Shown: in pieces, positions 21,487 through 34,515 of the stretch
Layout: every line of letters begins with the position of its first letter
Numbering within the stretch: the first letter of the stretch is position 1
From: Vitrella brassicaformis
Taxonomy: Eukaryota > Sar > Vitrellaceae
Direction of reading: 5' to 3'
DNA length: 38,138 nucleotides
Assembly: GCA_001179505.1 (NCBI GenBank)
Contig: CDMY01000587.1
Coordinates: forward strand, 1 to 38,138
Position numbers and translations under genes: made by a program
The notes under the pieces: model-generated
The model's database searches: none
What the model was told of the DNA's origin: nothing
What the model saw: only the letters and a program-made list of their open reading frames with translations

Positions 21487-24400
21487 ATGCCGCCAAGCTG
21501 CCAGCACGCCATCAGCCTGGAGGACCTCTTCCGTGGCGTAAGTAAGTCCTCCACACTATCAACGGCAGCGTCCCTGACCCTCAAAGCCAATCCCTTCAAA
21601 GCATTCGTCCCCGAAGTGCCGTCAGCCGCTCACCTACACGACCCTGATTACGTCACCTCACTCGAGCGCAAACTCCTCGTCGATGAAGCTAGTAACGACA
21701 AGAAAGGCCACACAAGGCTCTTCCATGAGAGAATGCCACTCGGCAACAGCCTCTCGTCTGCGGAACTGGACAAATTACTGGAGACATCAGCCGCAATCAC
21801 CGCAGGCCTTCAGGGAGTGCTATCGACTGTTGGTGGCCAGAAGCGGCAGCACACCGACGCGGCCGCTATGCTTCGCAGCAGGGGCAGACAACCAGACGAC
21901 CGGTTGCAGGGCCGCGTAAAGAAGCTGAAAGAGGCATCGGCGGCAGCGCCCGACGCACCTGTGTGGTTGGACAGCCGGCGCGGCTCTCTTGCTGAGAATA
22001 TGGACGAGGACCGTCTTGTCTCGCTGGTGCTGGACGGCGAGCACAAGCCTGTGTACCGGACGTCCGTGCGCACAGAGGCGAGGGCAGCAGTCAAGGGAAG
22101 CGACGACGAGGACGACGCAGTGGTCCGCCAGGTGTATGAGGGGTTCCTGATGCGAATCAAGCTGATGTATTTCTGGGACCGCATCGCGCGCGCCACCACC
22201 CGTCTACGGGGGCAGCTCGACATGATGGAAATCGCCAAGGACATTCCCTGGCCCGAGGAGCGCATCCATGTCCGCCCCAAAACGGCCACGGATTCGATCA
22301 CCCCTCAGCGGCGAGAGATGCTGAGGTGTCTGGCGGAGGGAGGCAAGTCGACGGACGATGTCCGCCGGCGGCTCAGGTCGCTGGTTGGGACGCTGGAGGC
22401 CAAGTGGCAGGTTGCTGCACTCACCCTGACGAGCCTCTACCAGAGGGTGCCCAAGCATCAGCTGCTGGAGAGGCAACTCACGCGATACGAGATGCAGTTC
22501 AGCAAGGAAGTCATGCAGCTGCAGGAGGTCAGATCCACACGCCCACACGGACTCGGGCATAGGGAACTTGGCCTGGATTGTGAAGTTTGGCCTTAGGCTG
22601 TTCGTGTGCTGTGTGTCGGTCGGTGGGCGTATGACGGATGCAGGCCGTTCGAAGCGGTCGCAGCGATGTGCAGAAGGGGTCGTGCAGCCGCTTTGAGGCC
22701 GTCTACGAGAAGCTTCGTTGGTTCTACACCCACCTCCTCTCCTCCCGGCTGCAAGTGGAGGTCGCACACAGGGCAGCCAAAGAGGCCGAAAAAGAGGCCG
22801 AAGAACAGAAGGCGCTTATACCTGACGCAAGTAGACAAAGGGGTGAAATCACGACCACAGCAGCAATTGCAGATGCTTAAATATTCTTCTGTCTGCTTGT
22901 CGCCCTTTTTGTTGGTGTCAGTCGCCCTTTCCCAGCTGTTTCTGAGCCCTCGTGTCTCGCAAAGCACGGTGCCCACGTTCGAAATCGACCACGACAAACA
23001 CGCAGCAGGAGCGCAGCTTGTGGCAGACGACAAGATTTGGCAGCTCATCGCAGCCACCGGGCTCGACTTCAAGGTGACAGCTCACCGAAGGGACGGAGCA
23101 AGCAAATGTGTGTGGGTGCATGTCTACACGTCTGCAGTCGCCAGATTTGAAGAAACTGTTAGCCAAGATCTACATCCGTGGCGGGCAGCGTCGGCGGAGC
23201 ACCCGTACGGGGCTGCTTGAGAGCTACACAGAGCGCGACACAGGCGAGAGGCGACCAGCCGACGAGGCCGGCGAAGACGATAGGTCACTCGGGCAGCTAT
23301 CAGTCCAGGCGAGCCCGCTACTCTCCGGCGCCGTCCTGCAACTGTCCAGGTCAGGCGCGACGTCGCCCGTCTCACTCAGCTTCGCGGGACCGACGCCGCT
23401 CGGCAGCAAGCCACGTGCAGACGATGAAGAGTCAGAGGTGGCAATCAGACAGACAGACATACAATGTGAAAGTGTGCTCAGAGCGCGCATGGTTCGGTTG
23501 TCGGTTGCTGCGTAGGCCACGTCCACCCTCAGCTACCACATGCTGGAAGAAAGCGCGGGGCCTCAGAAACAGCAAGAGCTGCTCGAAGTTGCACTGGTTA
23601 GTCAGTCAGTCAGTCGGTCAGTCTCTTTCCACCCACTTGTGCGACACCCACCGCTGCTGACCACGTGCACACAGGCGTCCAGATCGGGCATGTTTGCGGT
23701 GTCCGAGGCACTCCGACGCTCCAAGGGCACGGGCGATCGGGAGCGCGTCTACGCCAACCTCATTGAGAAACAGGAGCTGACCCGCCTGGAGCTCGTTGAC
23801 AAGGTTGCGACGCAGCAGACCATCGTGGACGTGTTCCAGGAGGAAATCGGCCAGGTGCTGCACGCGGCCACCACCATCACTGACGAGGAGTTCGAGGAGG
23901 CCAGGCAAGAGATGGTACGACAGTCGCGGCTCCTCACGGCACGCAGCAGGACAAAGGGGCTGGTGGACGAGGCCGCTTCTGCCGGCCTTGTGAGCGCCGT
24001 CTCGTTGCTTGTGCCGGAGGAAGAAAACGAAAGCTCAAGTTCGGCATCTACTCATGTTGATGCCGCGGCCGTCCAGCAAGGGCAGCAGGATTCGCGAGGG
24101 GCCCAAGTGGAGGCACGCCGACAAACACAAGACACGGAGCAGCAACAAGGGCAGAAGGAGCCAGGGCAGCCTGACATGGCTGAGGTAGAGCCACGGCCAC
24201 AGGGACCGCAGCCCAAGCCGCCTGTCCTTCCCGAGGCCGCCCTGTCACGAGGTCGCCCTTCGTCCGCTGCATCCCTCGGGACTTCGGCGGCCTCGGTCGC
24301 TATGTCGATCAGCCCGTCAGCGCTGCTCAAGGACCTGCCCGAAAAGCTGGAGTCCCAGTCGCTGCAGGACGACACCATCGGCACGGTGCGAGCCCTGGCG

Positions 24401-27400
24401 GTCATGTGGCGCCAGGTCAGGGACACCAGTGAAAGGTTCTACGCCAACGCTAGCAGACTCGTCGAGGAGACGGTGGCGGCGGGAGGAGAGGCGTCCAGGA
24501 CCCTCTACACGCTGCTCGACAACGCCAGGAGAAACTGCTCTGTCAGTCAGCGTACATGACGAGTGAATCAACGAGTCGCACTCAATGAATGGCTGCCTCA
24601 CGGGTTCATCGTCTGTCCGTCCATTCGTCTACCCATGCAGGCACTGCCCAACGTTGAGTCGTTCGAGAAGCATCTGGAGCAGATTCTGGCTGTGCCTTTG
24701 CCCAAGGACTGCTCGACGCGGTCGCCTGCAACAGACGGCGCTGCAAGTGAGGCAGAGATCAAAATGATGGTGGCAAGAGCAGTCCCACACAACATTCGCA
24801 CTGCGGTGAGTGAGCAAGCGATACCTGCTCCCATGACTGACTGACTGACTGCCTGACTGTCTACCTCTTACTTGCTCGCTTGACTGTTTGTATTGGGTCA
24901 TTCAGGTGAAGCACGCTACCAACGCCATCGACACGAGCGCCCTTTCCGTTGGGGAGATCAAGAGGCCCCTCGCTTCGTGGATTGAAATGCTCAAGCAAAC
25001 GCCGCTCGCTATGAATGATGAGCTAGCCAGCAGGATACGCGAGGGCGACGCTGGGCAGCCGCCTCTCTTGGCGAAAAGCGGCGGGAAGAAGGCGGCCAAG
25101 AAGGCGCCGGCAAAGAAGCCTCCGCCACCTGCCATCGACACGGAGCCGGCAGAGGAGGCACAAGAAGCCGTCACGGAGATGGAGCCGGTCGTTGCTGAGA
25201 TTAAGTGGGACGAAATGTCGCCGCGGAGACGCGCTGACTTCGACAATATGACCGTGAGTCAGTGGCGCGACAAGTGAGCATAACGCTCATTGGCTTCACT
25301 GTTTGTTTGTTCGAGGGTGCAGGTTGTGGTGGATAATCTGCGGCGGATCAGGGACCAGCTACAGCGGAAGGCGGAGATCGATCAGACCATCGACCTTGCG
25401 AAGCCAACAATGGCACGCACTCGCACGCACTCTGATGAAAGCATGCATTCACGTTTCCGTTGATTCATTATTGCACAGCATGACCAACTATTTCCTCTTG
25501 TCGACCATGCACTGGTGCAGGAGCCGCCAAAGCGCAAGAAGACACGCACGGGAACGGTCACTTTAGCTGGCAGCGCTGGAAAAGTACCTTCCAAGGAGAG
25601 CGTACTGGGACCAAAAAGGCCGAGTCCGAAGGCGAAACTGGCGCAACAGCCGACCTTATTCGTTGCGTTGGGTGCACAGTCAACATCCTTCTTCACCGAC
25701 AACCCGAGGCCCGAGGTGACCCTGCTGCTCGACCAAAAAGCCGGGCTGAAGGAGCAGGTCCGACGGACAGATATTCTTCAGCTTATCTTTGCCGGTCTTG
25801 TTGATGGGTCCGTGCAGGTGGGTGATCTGCAAAGAAGGTTGGCCGATCTGGAGTCAGCGCTAGCATCACGAGCATCTATGGAAGCACAAGCCCCCACAGC
25901 CGTCGCTTCCACTCTATCTGGCCGTGCTGACAAGGCCCGGCCCGACAGCGGACCGAGACACGGGCCCGCCCCCTTGGGTTCACGGAGAGTTGCCGAGCCC
26001 GCCCCCTCAGTGCCAAAGAGCCCAGCTGAAAGAGGACAAGCGCAACAGCAGACCGCCAGGGGCAGGACACCAATAGCGCCATCGGAAACGGTAGGCGCTG
26101 TGCCTAAGCCCAAGGCCAGGGAGGGGGTCAGAGCGGCCCGCAGCGACAAAGAGGGGGCTCGCAAAGCTGAGCCTAGACGAAGCCCACAGAGAGAGCCCAG
26201 CACACAAGACAGGTCCCGAGACGATGACGATGGCCGCAGCACAGCAACAGCAAGGGGCAGGAAGGACATGGAGAGGCAGTTAAAGCAGCAGCAGCAGCAG
26301 CAGAAAAGCCCACCACTGTCCCTGAAAGCCGTTGCCGTCGGTGAGAGGGCGGCTCGGACACTCCCTCAGCAACCGCCCTCTAAACCAGCCGCAGTTGCTG
26401 CCCCCACTCATACTCCTGGAACGGCGACGCCATCTCGCAGCTCACCAGAGGGGCAGCGCCACGGCAGGGAGCGGAACAGAACACCCGACACCGACGGCAA
26501 AAGAGCAGCGCAGGAGGTGGGTAGAGCAACATTTCAGTCTGTTCGCAGCAAAAGTATTGCTCGCATCGTGTGAGACGCGTGCTCTGTCCGCCACAGGAGC
26601 CCAAGTTTATGTCTGAGGACGACCAGCACTTTCCGAATTTGTCGGAAGATATGCGGAGGATCAAAGCTGAAATGCTGAAGGGGGCTGGAGTGACAAGCGC
26701 ACAGGTGCTGATCTACTATGTCGCTGCACCTGCCTGCCATTCTCGTTCGTGGTCTGTTTGCAGTGGGTCAAAAGCTCGGTCAAGCGGCGCAGGGTGGCCC
26801 GGTGGGTTGTGAAGCAGAGGAAGACCCTGAAAGTGTACGTCGGATGCACGGCATGTGCACGCACACAGATGTGAGAAAGAGACCCAACCAAGTCTCGTCT
26901 TGTCTGTCCATTGGCTCACAGGCGTCTTTTGCTTGCCCAAGGTCTGCTCAACAAGTTCCTACTGCGACAGATAGACCAAGCCACCGCCAGGAGCTTCAAG
27001 AAGGTGCGCGCAGGTGCAGGCACCCGCAAGAATCAAGCGGTCTTCTCTCTTTTGAGGCTCTCTTCCAAATGTTGCTGCTTGATGTTGCAGATGCTCGATG
27101 GTGGTGGCAAGGAGAAAGACTTCGGAGAGGAGCGGCGGGCGCTCGCTGTGCGGATAGGAGACATCAGCAGACTCGTATGCAGACAGCCAGACAGACATGC
27201 ACACGATTCCCAATGGCAACCACGCATCGGACACGGTGTGCTGTAGTGTGACTTTTGGCGTGGGCGCCTCGACATCCTGGGCGAGGCTGTACAGTATGGG
27301 TTCGCTGATATTCTTGAGTTTCAAAAGGCCAAGAAGGACGGCACCTTAAGGCCGCTTCAGGACGTATACGGTATGCCGGTGCCCCCCAAGGTGGCTGCGG

Positions 27401-30400
27401 CCAAGGCAACCATCAAGGCACTGAGGCCGACAGCTCTTTCGTAAGCCGTGAACCCACTGCGCAGGGAAGGATTGTCATGCACGAAGAGACATGCTCGCTT
27501 CTCACTCATTCCTGTCTGCAGCGCGAGGTTGAGAAGAGTGCCCGTAACAGGGCTGGGCGAGAGCCGTATCAGTCATGTGACAGAGGAGACAATTGAGGTG
27601 AGGGACGAGTCAAGCAGCAAATACCTCATGCACAGATACATGATACCCCATGCCAGCTTGAGAGCCCCGTGCCCCAGCGTCCTCAAGACCGACCGGGACG
27701 CGGATCCAGCAGGCTCCACAGTCCGATGAAAAAGAGGTAAGCGGATGGCGAGACGGGCAGATGAGTCAGAGTAGAGCTTGTGTGTCCCTCTTGTCTCGCG
27801 AAGTCCAAAGGCCAGCCCAAGCATTTATCGTCGGAGCCGTCGCCGAGTGCGGCGCAGCCTCACACAGGGAGACATGGACGCTGCGAAGCTCCACCAACAG
27901 CTCCAGCAGCAGCTGGCTCTCCGCAGAGGCGACACAGCAACACCACAATATCAGCTGACACTTGTGACCCGCGCCCTTGAGACGTCGAAGGGCGGGCTGC
28001 GACGCTCGAGCTCGCTGGGAGACATGGATGGCCTGAGAAAAACCCGGGGGAGACTCAAACGGCGTCATAGTAGCGGCCTTCGGTCGGCATCTAGCCGCGG
28101 AAGCAGCTGCGTCAGTCCCGCCCCGGTGCTGCCGCACACGCTGGCTGGCCAGCTGAAAGGGGTTTCGCGCAGCCAAACAGTGACCGCCCTTGGCAGTCGC
28201 AGGCACTCATTCGCCCACAGTGGCCGGTCATCGCGACGCAGCGTGTCCAGTCGACGCTCCTACCAGGGTGGTCAAAGTGAAGATGGGTCAAGGCGATCGT
28301 CGGTATGCTCGGCGGAGGGGGAGAAGGCATACGTGAGAACGCGAAGGAGGGCCAGGTCCGTCATATTCGGCCGACGGCCGACGGGACTAGACGACCTGAT
28401 AGCCTCTCATTCGAGGACGTCGACGCCCGAACCTGAGAAGACAGAGGTCGACAAAGCAAGCATCATCAATCAGCACCTGCAAAAGATCTTCCCTGTAGGC
28501 TGAACGATATGTACATGCCTTTTACGCCAAGAGAATCAACACGTGACGGTTTCTCTTTCTCGTCCAGGAGGCTGTCGAAAAGGGCAGCCCAAAATCGCCT
28601 CAAAGTCTCTCACAGGTCAGCCACGCACGCATTGTCGCAACACCCCTGCTAGTCCTTGGCACTTCATTCAGGCGATGATCAAGTATATGGCGCGGGAGAA
28701 GGCCGAGAGGCACCTCCTGAAGGAGTGGCTCGACCGAATCCCTGAGCTCAACTGGCAGGTGCGCGAGGGCCTCTTCACAGAGCTGATGGCCAAAGAGGAG
28801 AGGCTCATCGCCGACTTTGCCAAGTGAGCGAGCCACCAAGCAACAGGAGTATTTATTCATTCATTCATTATGGATGCACATGCTTATCTGCCTTTTTCAC
28901 CTGAAGGAAAGGGCTATCCTTCACGAGCGTCAAATTCGCCACAGCCGAGCGCGTGCTGGCGCTTCTGCGTATGGAGTTGATCAACATACACAATGCCGTC
29001 GACCAGCAGCAGCAGCAGACGGTCAGCCATCAAGCAGAGCCGCTACACTGTCGAGACAGCAGCGACTGTGTCTGGTGTGTCATTGCATTGCAGCCTGTCT
29101 TGGACAGAATCCGTGTCCCCGATCAAGTGACCGAAAAGCTGCAACAGGTCAACCGACAGACTCACAGCCACTCAGTCCTGCTAATTGCCGTGTCTCTTTG
29201 TCACTCTCTGTGCGTGTGTCTGTGTGTGTGTGCGCTGGTTCAGATGTACGATGTGTTCCTGCAGAAGGTCACTGCCAAAGAGGAGGCCCAGCGGCGGGCC
29301 GAGGAGATGAAGCAGCGCGCACTCCTGCTCAAGCAGCAGCTGCAGAACATCCGCTTCAGCAGCGCTGCCGACTCAGTCGCAGTCCAAGCCGACAGAGCAG
29401 ACATACCTGACAGGCTCGACAAGGCGGACGAGACCGACAAGGCCATCGATCAGGCCGCCCCGGCCACGCCGGCCAAGGGCTCGACCAAAAGCTCCCCGAA
29501 GATGTCTCCACCGAGAGTTCGCACACCTGGCCCGATCGCGTCACGAAAGTCGTCGCGGCCGTCCACGGCGGCTCCTCGCAGGGCGGTAGCAGAAGCCGGG
29601 GGCTCTGGAGAGGCGGCAGCGGAGGCCCCCGCCGACAAAACATCACTCGGCCTTCTTTATGCAATTGGCGGAGAGTCGGATGATGCCCTGAGCGACGTGG
29701 AGACCCCGAGGGTCGCTGCACCGGTGACTGACCAAGACACTGCGGAGGAGCAGGAGGCTCGCGAGCAGGCGCTCCGTGAGGAGCGGCGTCGGCAAGTGCG
29801 GAATGCTTTTCTGTCGACTTACTTTGCTGCCTGGCGGCTGTATGTGGAGATGCAGAAGCAGGGCGTGAGGATGCCACCCGATGATGAAGACGAAATGGCC
29901 ATTGGCAGGCCCTCAACCACAAAGCGCAAGTCACAATCACAGCGGAAGAAGAAGGCCGCGAGTGAACGTACGAGCCAACGTCTGCTGTTCTCCCTTTTCC
30001 CGCCCGACGCTGACGAAAGTGACGAAGAGGATCCGTTCGCGAACGAGGACCTGCAGCCACTGATCCACGTTGACGAGGACGACTCCGACGTGAGCCAACA
30101 CGGTGACACTGAAGCGCATCGGTTGTCGCGGCGGGTTATCCGGGTGGGGGACGTAGAGTTCGAGCTCGACAAGAAGCAGTACGTGGCGCTGCGGCAGCGG
30201 CGGGACGATCGCATGCTGGTCCTCAATCGTGAGTACGGCAACATGGCCGTGGCTACCGACAACCGGCGGGTGCAAGCCATCAGAGAGGTCGCTAACGTCA
30301 TCAAGAGTGAGATCCAAGAAGAGCTCAGAGAAGCCGCCATGTCCTGGAAGCGAAAAGACTCCTTCTCGGTAACTCGTGAGTGAGACTGTACGAGCGGATG

Positions 30401-33400
30401 GCTGGGCACATCGTTTCTCTTCATTCACTGGCATTCCTGTGTCTATGCGCGAGCACAGAGGGTGATAGAGCATGAGGATCAGATGAGGTTAACGTCGCAA
30501 CGGTAAGCAAAACGAGTCACCAATCGACTTGTCATTACAAATCACATTCACTGCTGTATGCACACACGCAGAGCGAGTCGCAAGTCGACTGCCCCCGTGG
30601 TTGCGGTGTCGTCTCAGCCCCGTACCCCGTTCTCTCCCCAGGGTCTCCATTCCTCCCGCACCAGCCAGCGAGGATCTTTACACAACATATGGGCGAGCCC
30701 CGAACAGATGACCCCGCCAAGGACTGCACCCACACCACATACTCAACAAATGAGACAGCAAGGCTACCCCGGCAGCGTTACGCTGGCGAAGCCCGACACC
30801 AAGGATGCTGTCGCCGATGCAGATGCAGCAGTGCAAGACAAACAGCGGCGTGCGATGCGGCGAAGCTCGACCCATGGCATTATCATGTCGATCATGGACG
30901 AACAGGACACGAAATCACAAAAAGCGGGTAAGGGATGTCGGGAAGAAAGGTAATGGGATGCATAAGTCTTCTTCCTGGATGGATCCCTTCATGTCTCGTA
31001 GAGCCCAAAGTGAGCATCAATGAAAAGGTCCTTGAGCATCGAGTTATGATTGATGACTCCGAGTCGGCAGGGAGCGCTACCGACATATCAATGCGGCATC
31101 ACCAAGCTATCGAGCCAGTGGCATCCACAACAAAGGAACTGCCCAAGCAGGACAAGAAACGACCTCGATGGAGCGACAGTTTTACTCCCTTCCAGCCCGT
31201 ACAGGCGCAATCGATGGCTGCTGATACAAGGGAAGCCCAGAGGTCCGCCCCACGCCCACGCACGACAGACGCCCGCCCACCCTCCTCGTCCATTTACCCC
31301 CACGTCAGCGAGACGCGACCAGCTGAAGTGTACGCGACACTCGCCAAACCAACATCAAGGGGCAGAGGCTATGGTAACCTTCCTTCGCCGTCACCTGCAC
31401 GTAAGCAGCGCTCTCTCTGGAGCACGGAAAGAATCAGTAAGTGGGTATCTTTTTGGGTCTCCCTCACTCATGCCAGGATTCACATATAAGAAGCGCGCTT
31501 TGCGGGCATCTCGTGTTCAAATGCGGCGGATGTCTGGGGGGCCTCTTCGCGTCGCGACAATTGGCGTCAGCACTGGCAGCAGGTATGGAAATCCTCAATG
31601 TCGTACGTTTACGTGGTGTGTATGCTGGATCCCTGTGTGCAGGATCGCCAAGCGGCATCGGGGATTCCTAACACGCCACTTCACCTCGCTGTCCAGGACG
31701 GCTGGCGCAATCCTGAAGGGCGGGCTTCTCAACGCCCAAGGTGCGCTGCAGGCCCAGAGGAGGAAAGTGCACTGCAAGAGGCGCAAGTTCTCGGCCACTT
31801 ACCCCGACGTGCATGCGCACTACCATTCGCTGATTCACTCTCTCGAAGACCTTGTAAGTGAACGACCGATAGAGTCGCGAAGTGCAACAGGGCGCTTACT
31901 CACATTCGCCTTGCAGGTCAATGAAGCGGTGGCGAGTCTGTGTGTGAGTCCATCACTATCCCTCCGCCGGCGTGCCCCACTGAAAATGGAGCGTTCTTCG
32001 AAGCCAGAGCCTCTCGCGCACAGGTAGGCATCGTACGATCACTAGCACCCGTCGATTGATGCCAGCCTTTCTGCCTGCATCTCTGCAGTGACGGCCGTCC
32101 GGCGTCTGCACGGGACAGATATAGCATGCCTGGCCAGAAGCCGCTTGTGCTGCACGCCACTCCGTCTTTGCCTCAGGTCAAGAAGAGCAGCCCAGCCCAG
32201 GCAGTCATCGACCACACGACCAAGAAGCCATCAGTTGTCCACTTCCTGTCGCCACATGAGCCCCCACCTCTGCCTACCAAACGACTGCCGGTCACTCCTG
32301 AGCCCCACCACGTGAGCGAGACGCGGCCAGCTGAAGTGCATGCGATGAAGAGCGCTTTGGACCTACCTCCCGCTTGGCGTGCCCTTGATAGACAGCCCTT
32401 CGCGAGCCCGGACACGGAGAGGTGGGCTCACGTAAAAGGAGATGGCCGACAGCCCTTGGGTGGTCCGCAGTCGCATGCCGCTGACCTGACTGGCGATAGG
32501 AAACATCCACCAAAGACCGGCCTGCGTCCCGCCCCTGCTGTTCCCCGCGCACCTCCCGAAAGACCAGCGAGCCCAGCGGCGCCGTTGATGGTGCGGCCTT
32601 TCGTCGAAGCGGACACTGCCCGTAAGCGCGCCAGGGACGAGAGCGTTGAATCAAAGGGAGAGAAACAAGCGGCTGTTGGCGGCAGCGAGTCTCAGCCTGA
32701 CCTTTCGCTTGGCGTCCCTGCACCGGCGGCCTTGTCTGTTGAGCAGCACGTGGTTCCTCCATCTCTGCTCCAGCGTGCCAGAGTCCTGCGGCCCTCCGGC
32801 ACTCGAAGACATGCGACAGCCACTGCTGCTACAGACAGACAGGGCGACCAGTTGGTCGTCACGAGCACCACAGGCAGAGACAAGGGGAGGGGACAGGAGG
32901 ACATCAATGCGTTTCATGGGGGGCCAATCCTTGGCCGTCGTCACCCGTCCCTGACTGCCCTGACGGAGAGGAGGGAAGACGATGGCGTGGAAGGGGGACG
33001 GTATGGGTTGGCTGTCTCACTGCATCCCGCCGCCCTGCAGGCTGGGCCGTTGACTGAGCGCACCCCAAGGAGGACAGTGTTTAAAGATATCTCGGCCAGG
33101 CCGGCCGAGCGTCGAGAGTCAGCAAAAGCCTCACTCAAAGTGGTGTCGTCACTGCCGCTGGCTGTCTCGGTCGACAGAGGCGTCAGGGCGTTGCTACAAG
33201 CACCAAAGGAACAAGAGGCCGGGAGCACCGATCATCAAGTATCTCCACAGCGCCCTGACAAGAGCAAAGCAAAGCAAGAAGGCACGGCCATCGCAACCGC
33301 CGCAGCGCAGCCTACGATCGATGACTTTGCCACTCTCCTCAAGTGAGTACCTGACTGATTGCACCACCGCACCGTGTACGTATTGCCTCACGCTCGTCGG

Positions 33401-33802
33401 TCTTGTCGGTCGGTCTTTCTGTTCATTTGTCTGTTATTCAGGTGGATGATGGTCAGACAAAGAGGTCGGGGCGAGGTTGGCGAGTTGGAATATCCGCCTG
33501 CCGTGGTGCCGTCGTCTCTGCGTGGACATGTCTCTCCCGCCTCGGTGCTTGACCGGGAGGACTCGATGAGGTCCGAGACAGTACACTTGCCGCCTCTCTC
33601 GCCGCCCGGGACTGACGTAACACGAGAGACACAACAAGACACATCCATCGAAAAGAAAGGAGGGCAACAGGGCCTTGTGTCGCCGGGCAAGAGGTTGGAC
33701 GCCAAGAAGCTGCTCCATGCGGCCCGGCAGTACGTGCAGTCAGGCTTCGCCACATCTGCTCTCCATCAACTCTTACAGGCGGGATGCGCATCAAGTCAAT
33801 GA
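21487..33802 (+). CDS. Giant basic coiled-coil-rich protein of unknown function
   Basis: 31 exons, 3,313 aa, all phases joining: 21487-22527, 22644-22826, 22936-23073, 23138-23437, 23516-23596, 23675-24541, 24641-24805, 24906-25253, 25323-25412, 25521-26516, 26597-26704, 26764-26834, 26922-27003, 27091-27174, 27247-27440, 27522-27597, 27678-27736, 27804-28494, 28568-28615, 28672-28823, 28907-29021, 29094-29147, 29244-30368, 30459-30502, 30572-30927, 31002-31436, 31477-31582, 31643-31853, 31917-32023, 32089-33342, 33442-33802. No family recognised. Helical segments (residues about 200-360, 570-700, 1450-1560, 1900-2080) alternate with long Pro/Ser/Arg/Gln-rich disordered stretches. FLSTYFAAWRLYVEMQKQ and FLMRIKLMYFWDRI resemble single SFI1-type centrin-binding helices, a weak hint of a centrosomal or basal-body scaffold. 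VSETRPAEV occurs twice (31311 and 32311). The joins at 22826 and 25412 need GC donors, and the 27678 exon is the least certain. It could also be two genes, but no in-frame stop or promoter argues for that. Confidence 0.72.
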
Positions 33803-34515
33803 GCAAAGGAGTCATTACAAGTGAGTACCCGCACGCAACCATTAGACCAGCGTTTCTGGGCCGCAGACAGACAGACAGACAGACGGTCAGCACTACATTC
33901 CTTGGGACGGATAGACGGACAGGCAGACACGCGAAGCACAACAGAAGGAAGAAAGAAAAGGCTGACTAACCTACTGCCTTTTTTTCATTTTTTGTGTTTG
34001 CTGGTGAGAGCGCTTCATTTGTAAAAATGCGACATGGGTGTACAGATTTGTTGAGTGACAATGAAATGCTCTGATATTTCTATGTGTCGTGTGCATACAC
34101 ATTGACCCCCGAGTTTACTTTCCGCTATCAGACGCTTCTACCCGCCCCCGCCACACCACACAAAATACAGCGTCATCGCCTGATGGTGCGGCCAAAAAGC
34201 AAAGCCAAACCAGACTTGACTCAGTAGTGAGGGCACTGCCTCTCGCCGCCTGCACTAGCTGTGCTGGAAATTGGACTCACAGTGGTGGGCACTGCATTTC
34301 CCTCGCGCAGACATACATGATTGCATGAATAACCTCACTCACTGCCCCCGGCCAGTCGAGTCGCTGATTCGTGCATCCGTCCATGCAGCGACACATGGCA
34401 TCCGTCAGCCAGTTGGTCTGTCGGTGTTGGCGAGATACACCTAACCCACTGAACCTAGCGCGACACACATAACGGGGCACAACTAAACGAGACACAGGTT
34501 ACAGGTTCGTTACAG
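33803..34515. other. 3' flank of the giant gene, no gene seen
   Basis: About 700 bp. Positions about 33995-34070 (GCTTCATTTGTAAAAATGCG region) are similar to 36780-36845, downstream of the duplicated last exon, so the duplication included 3' flank. No frame here resembles the N-terminal half expected for the SPO11-like fragment that follows. Confidence 0.55.

Noticed and set aside
21309-21599. Minus-strand frame with repeated ENEGDEGEKR units
   Set aside because: It is the antisense reading of the 33 bp promoter repeat and of the first exon of the giant gene.
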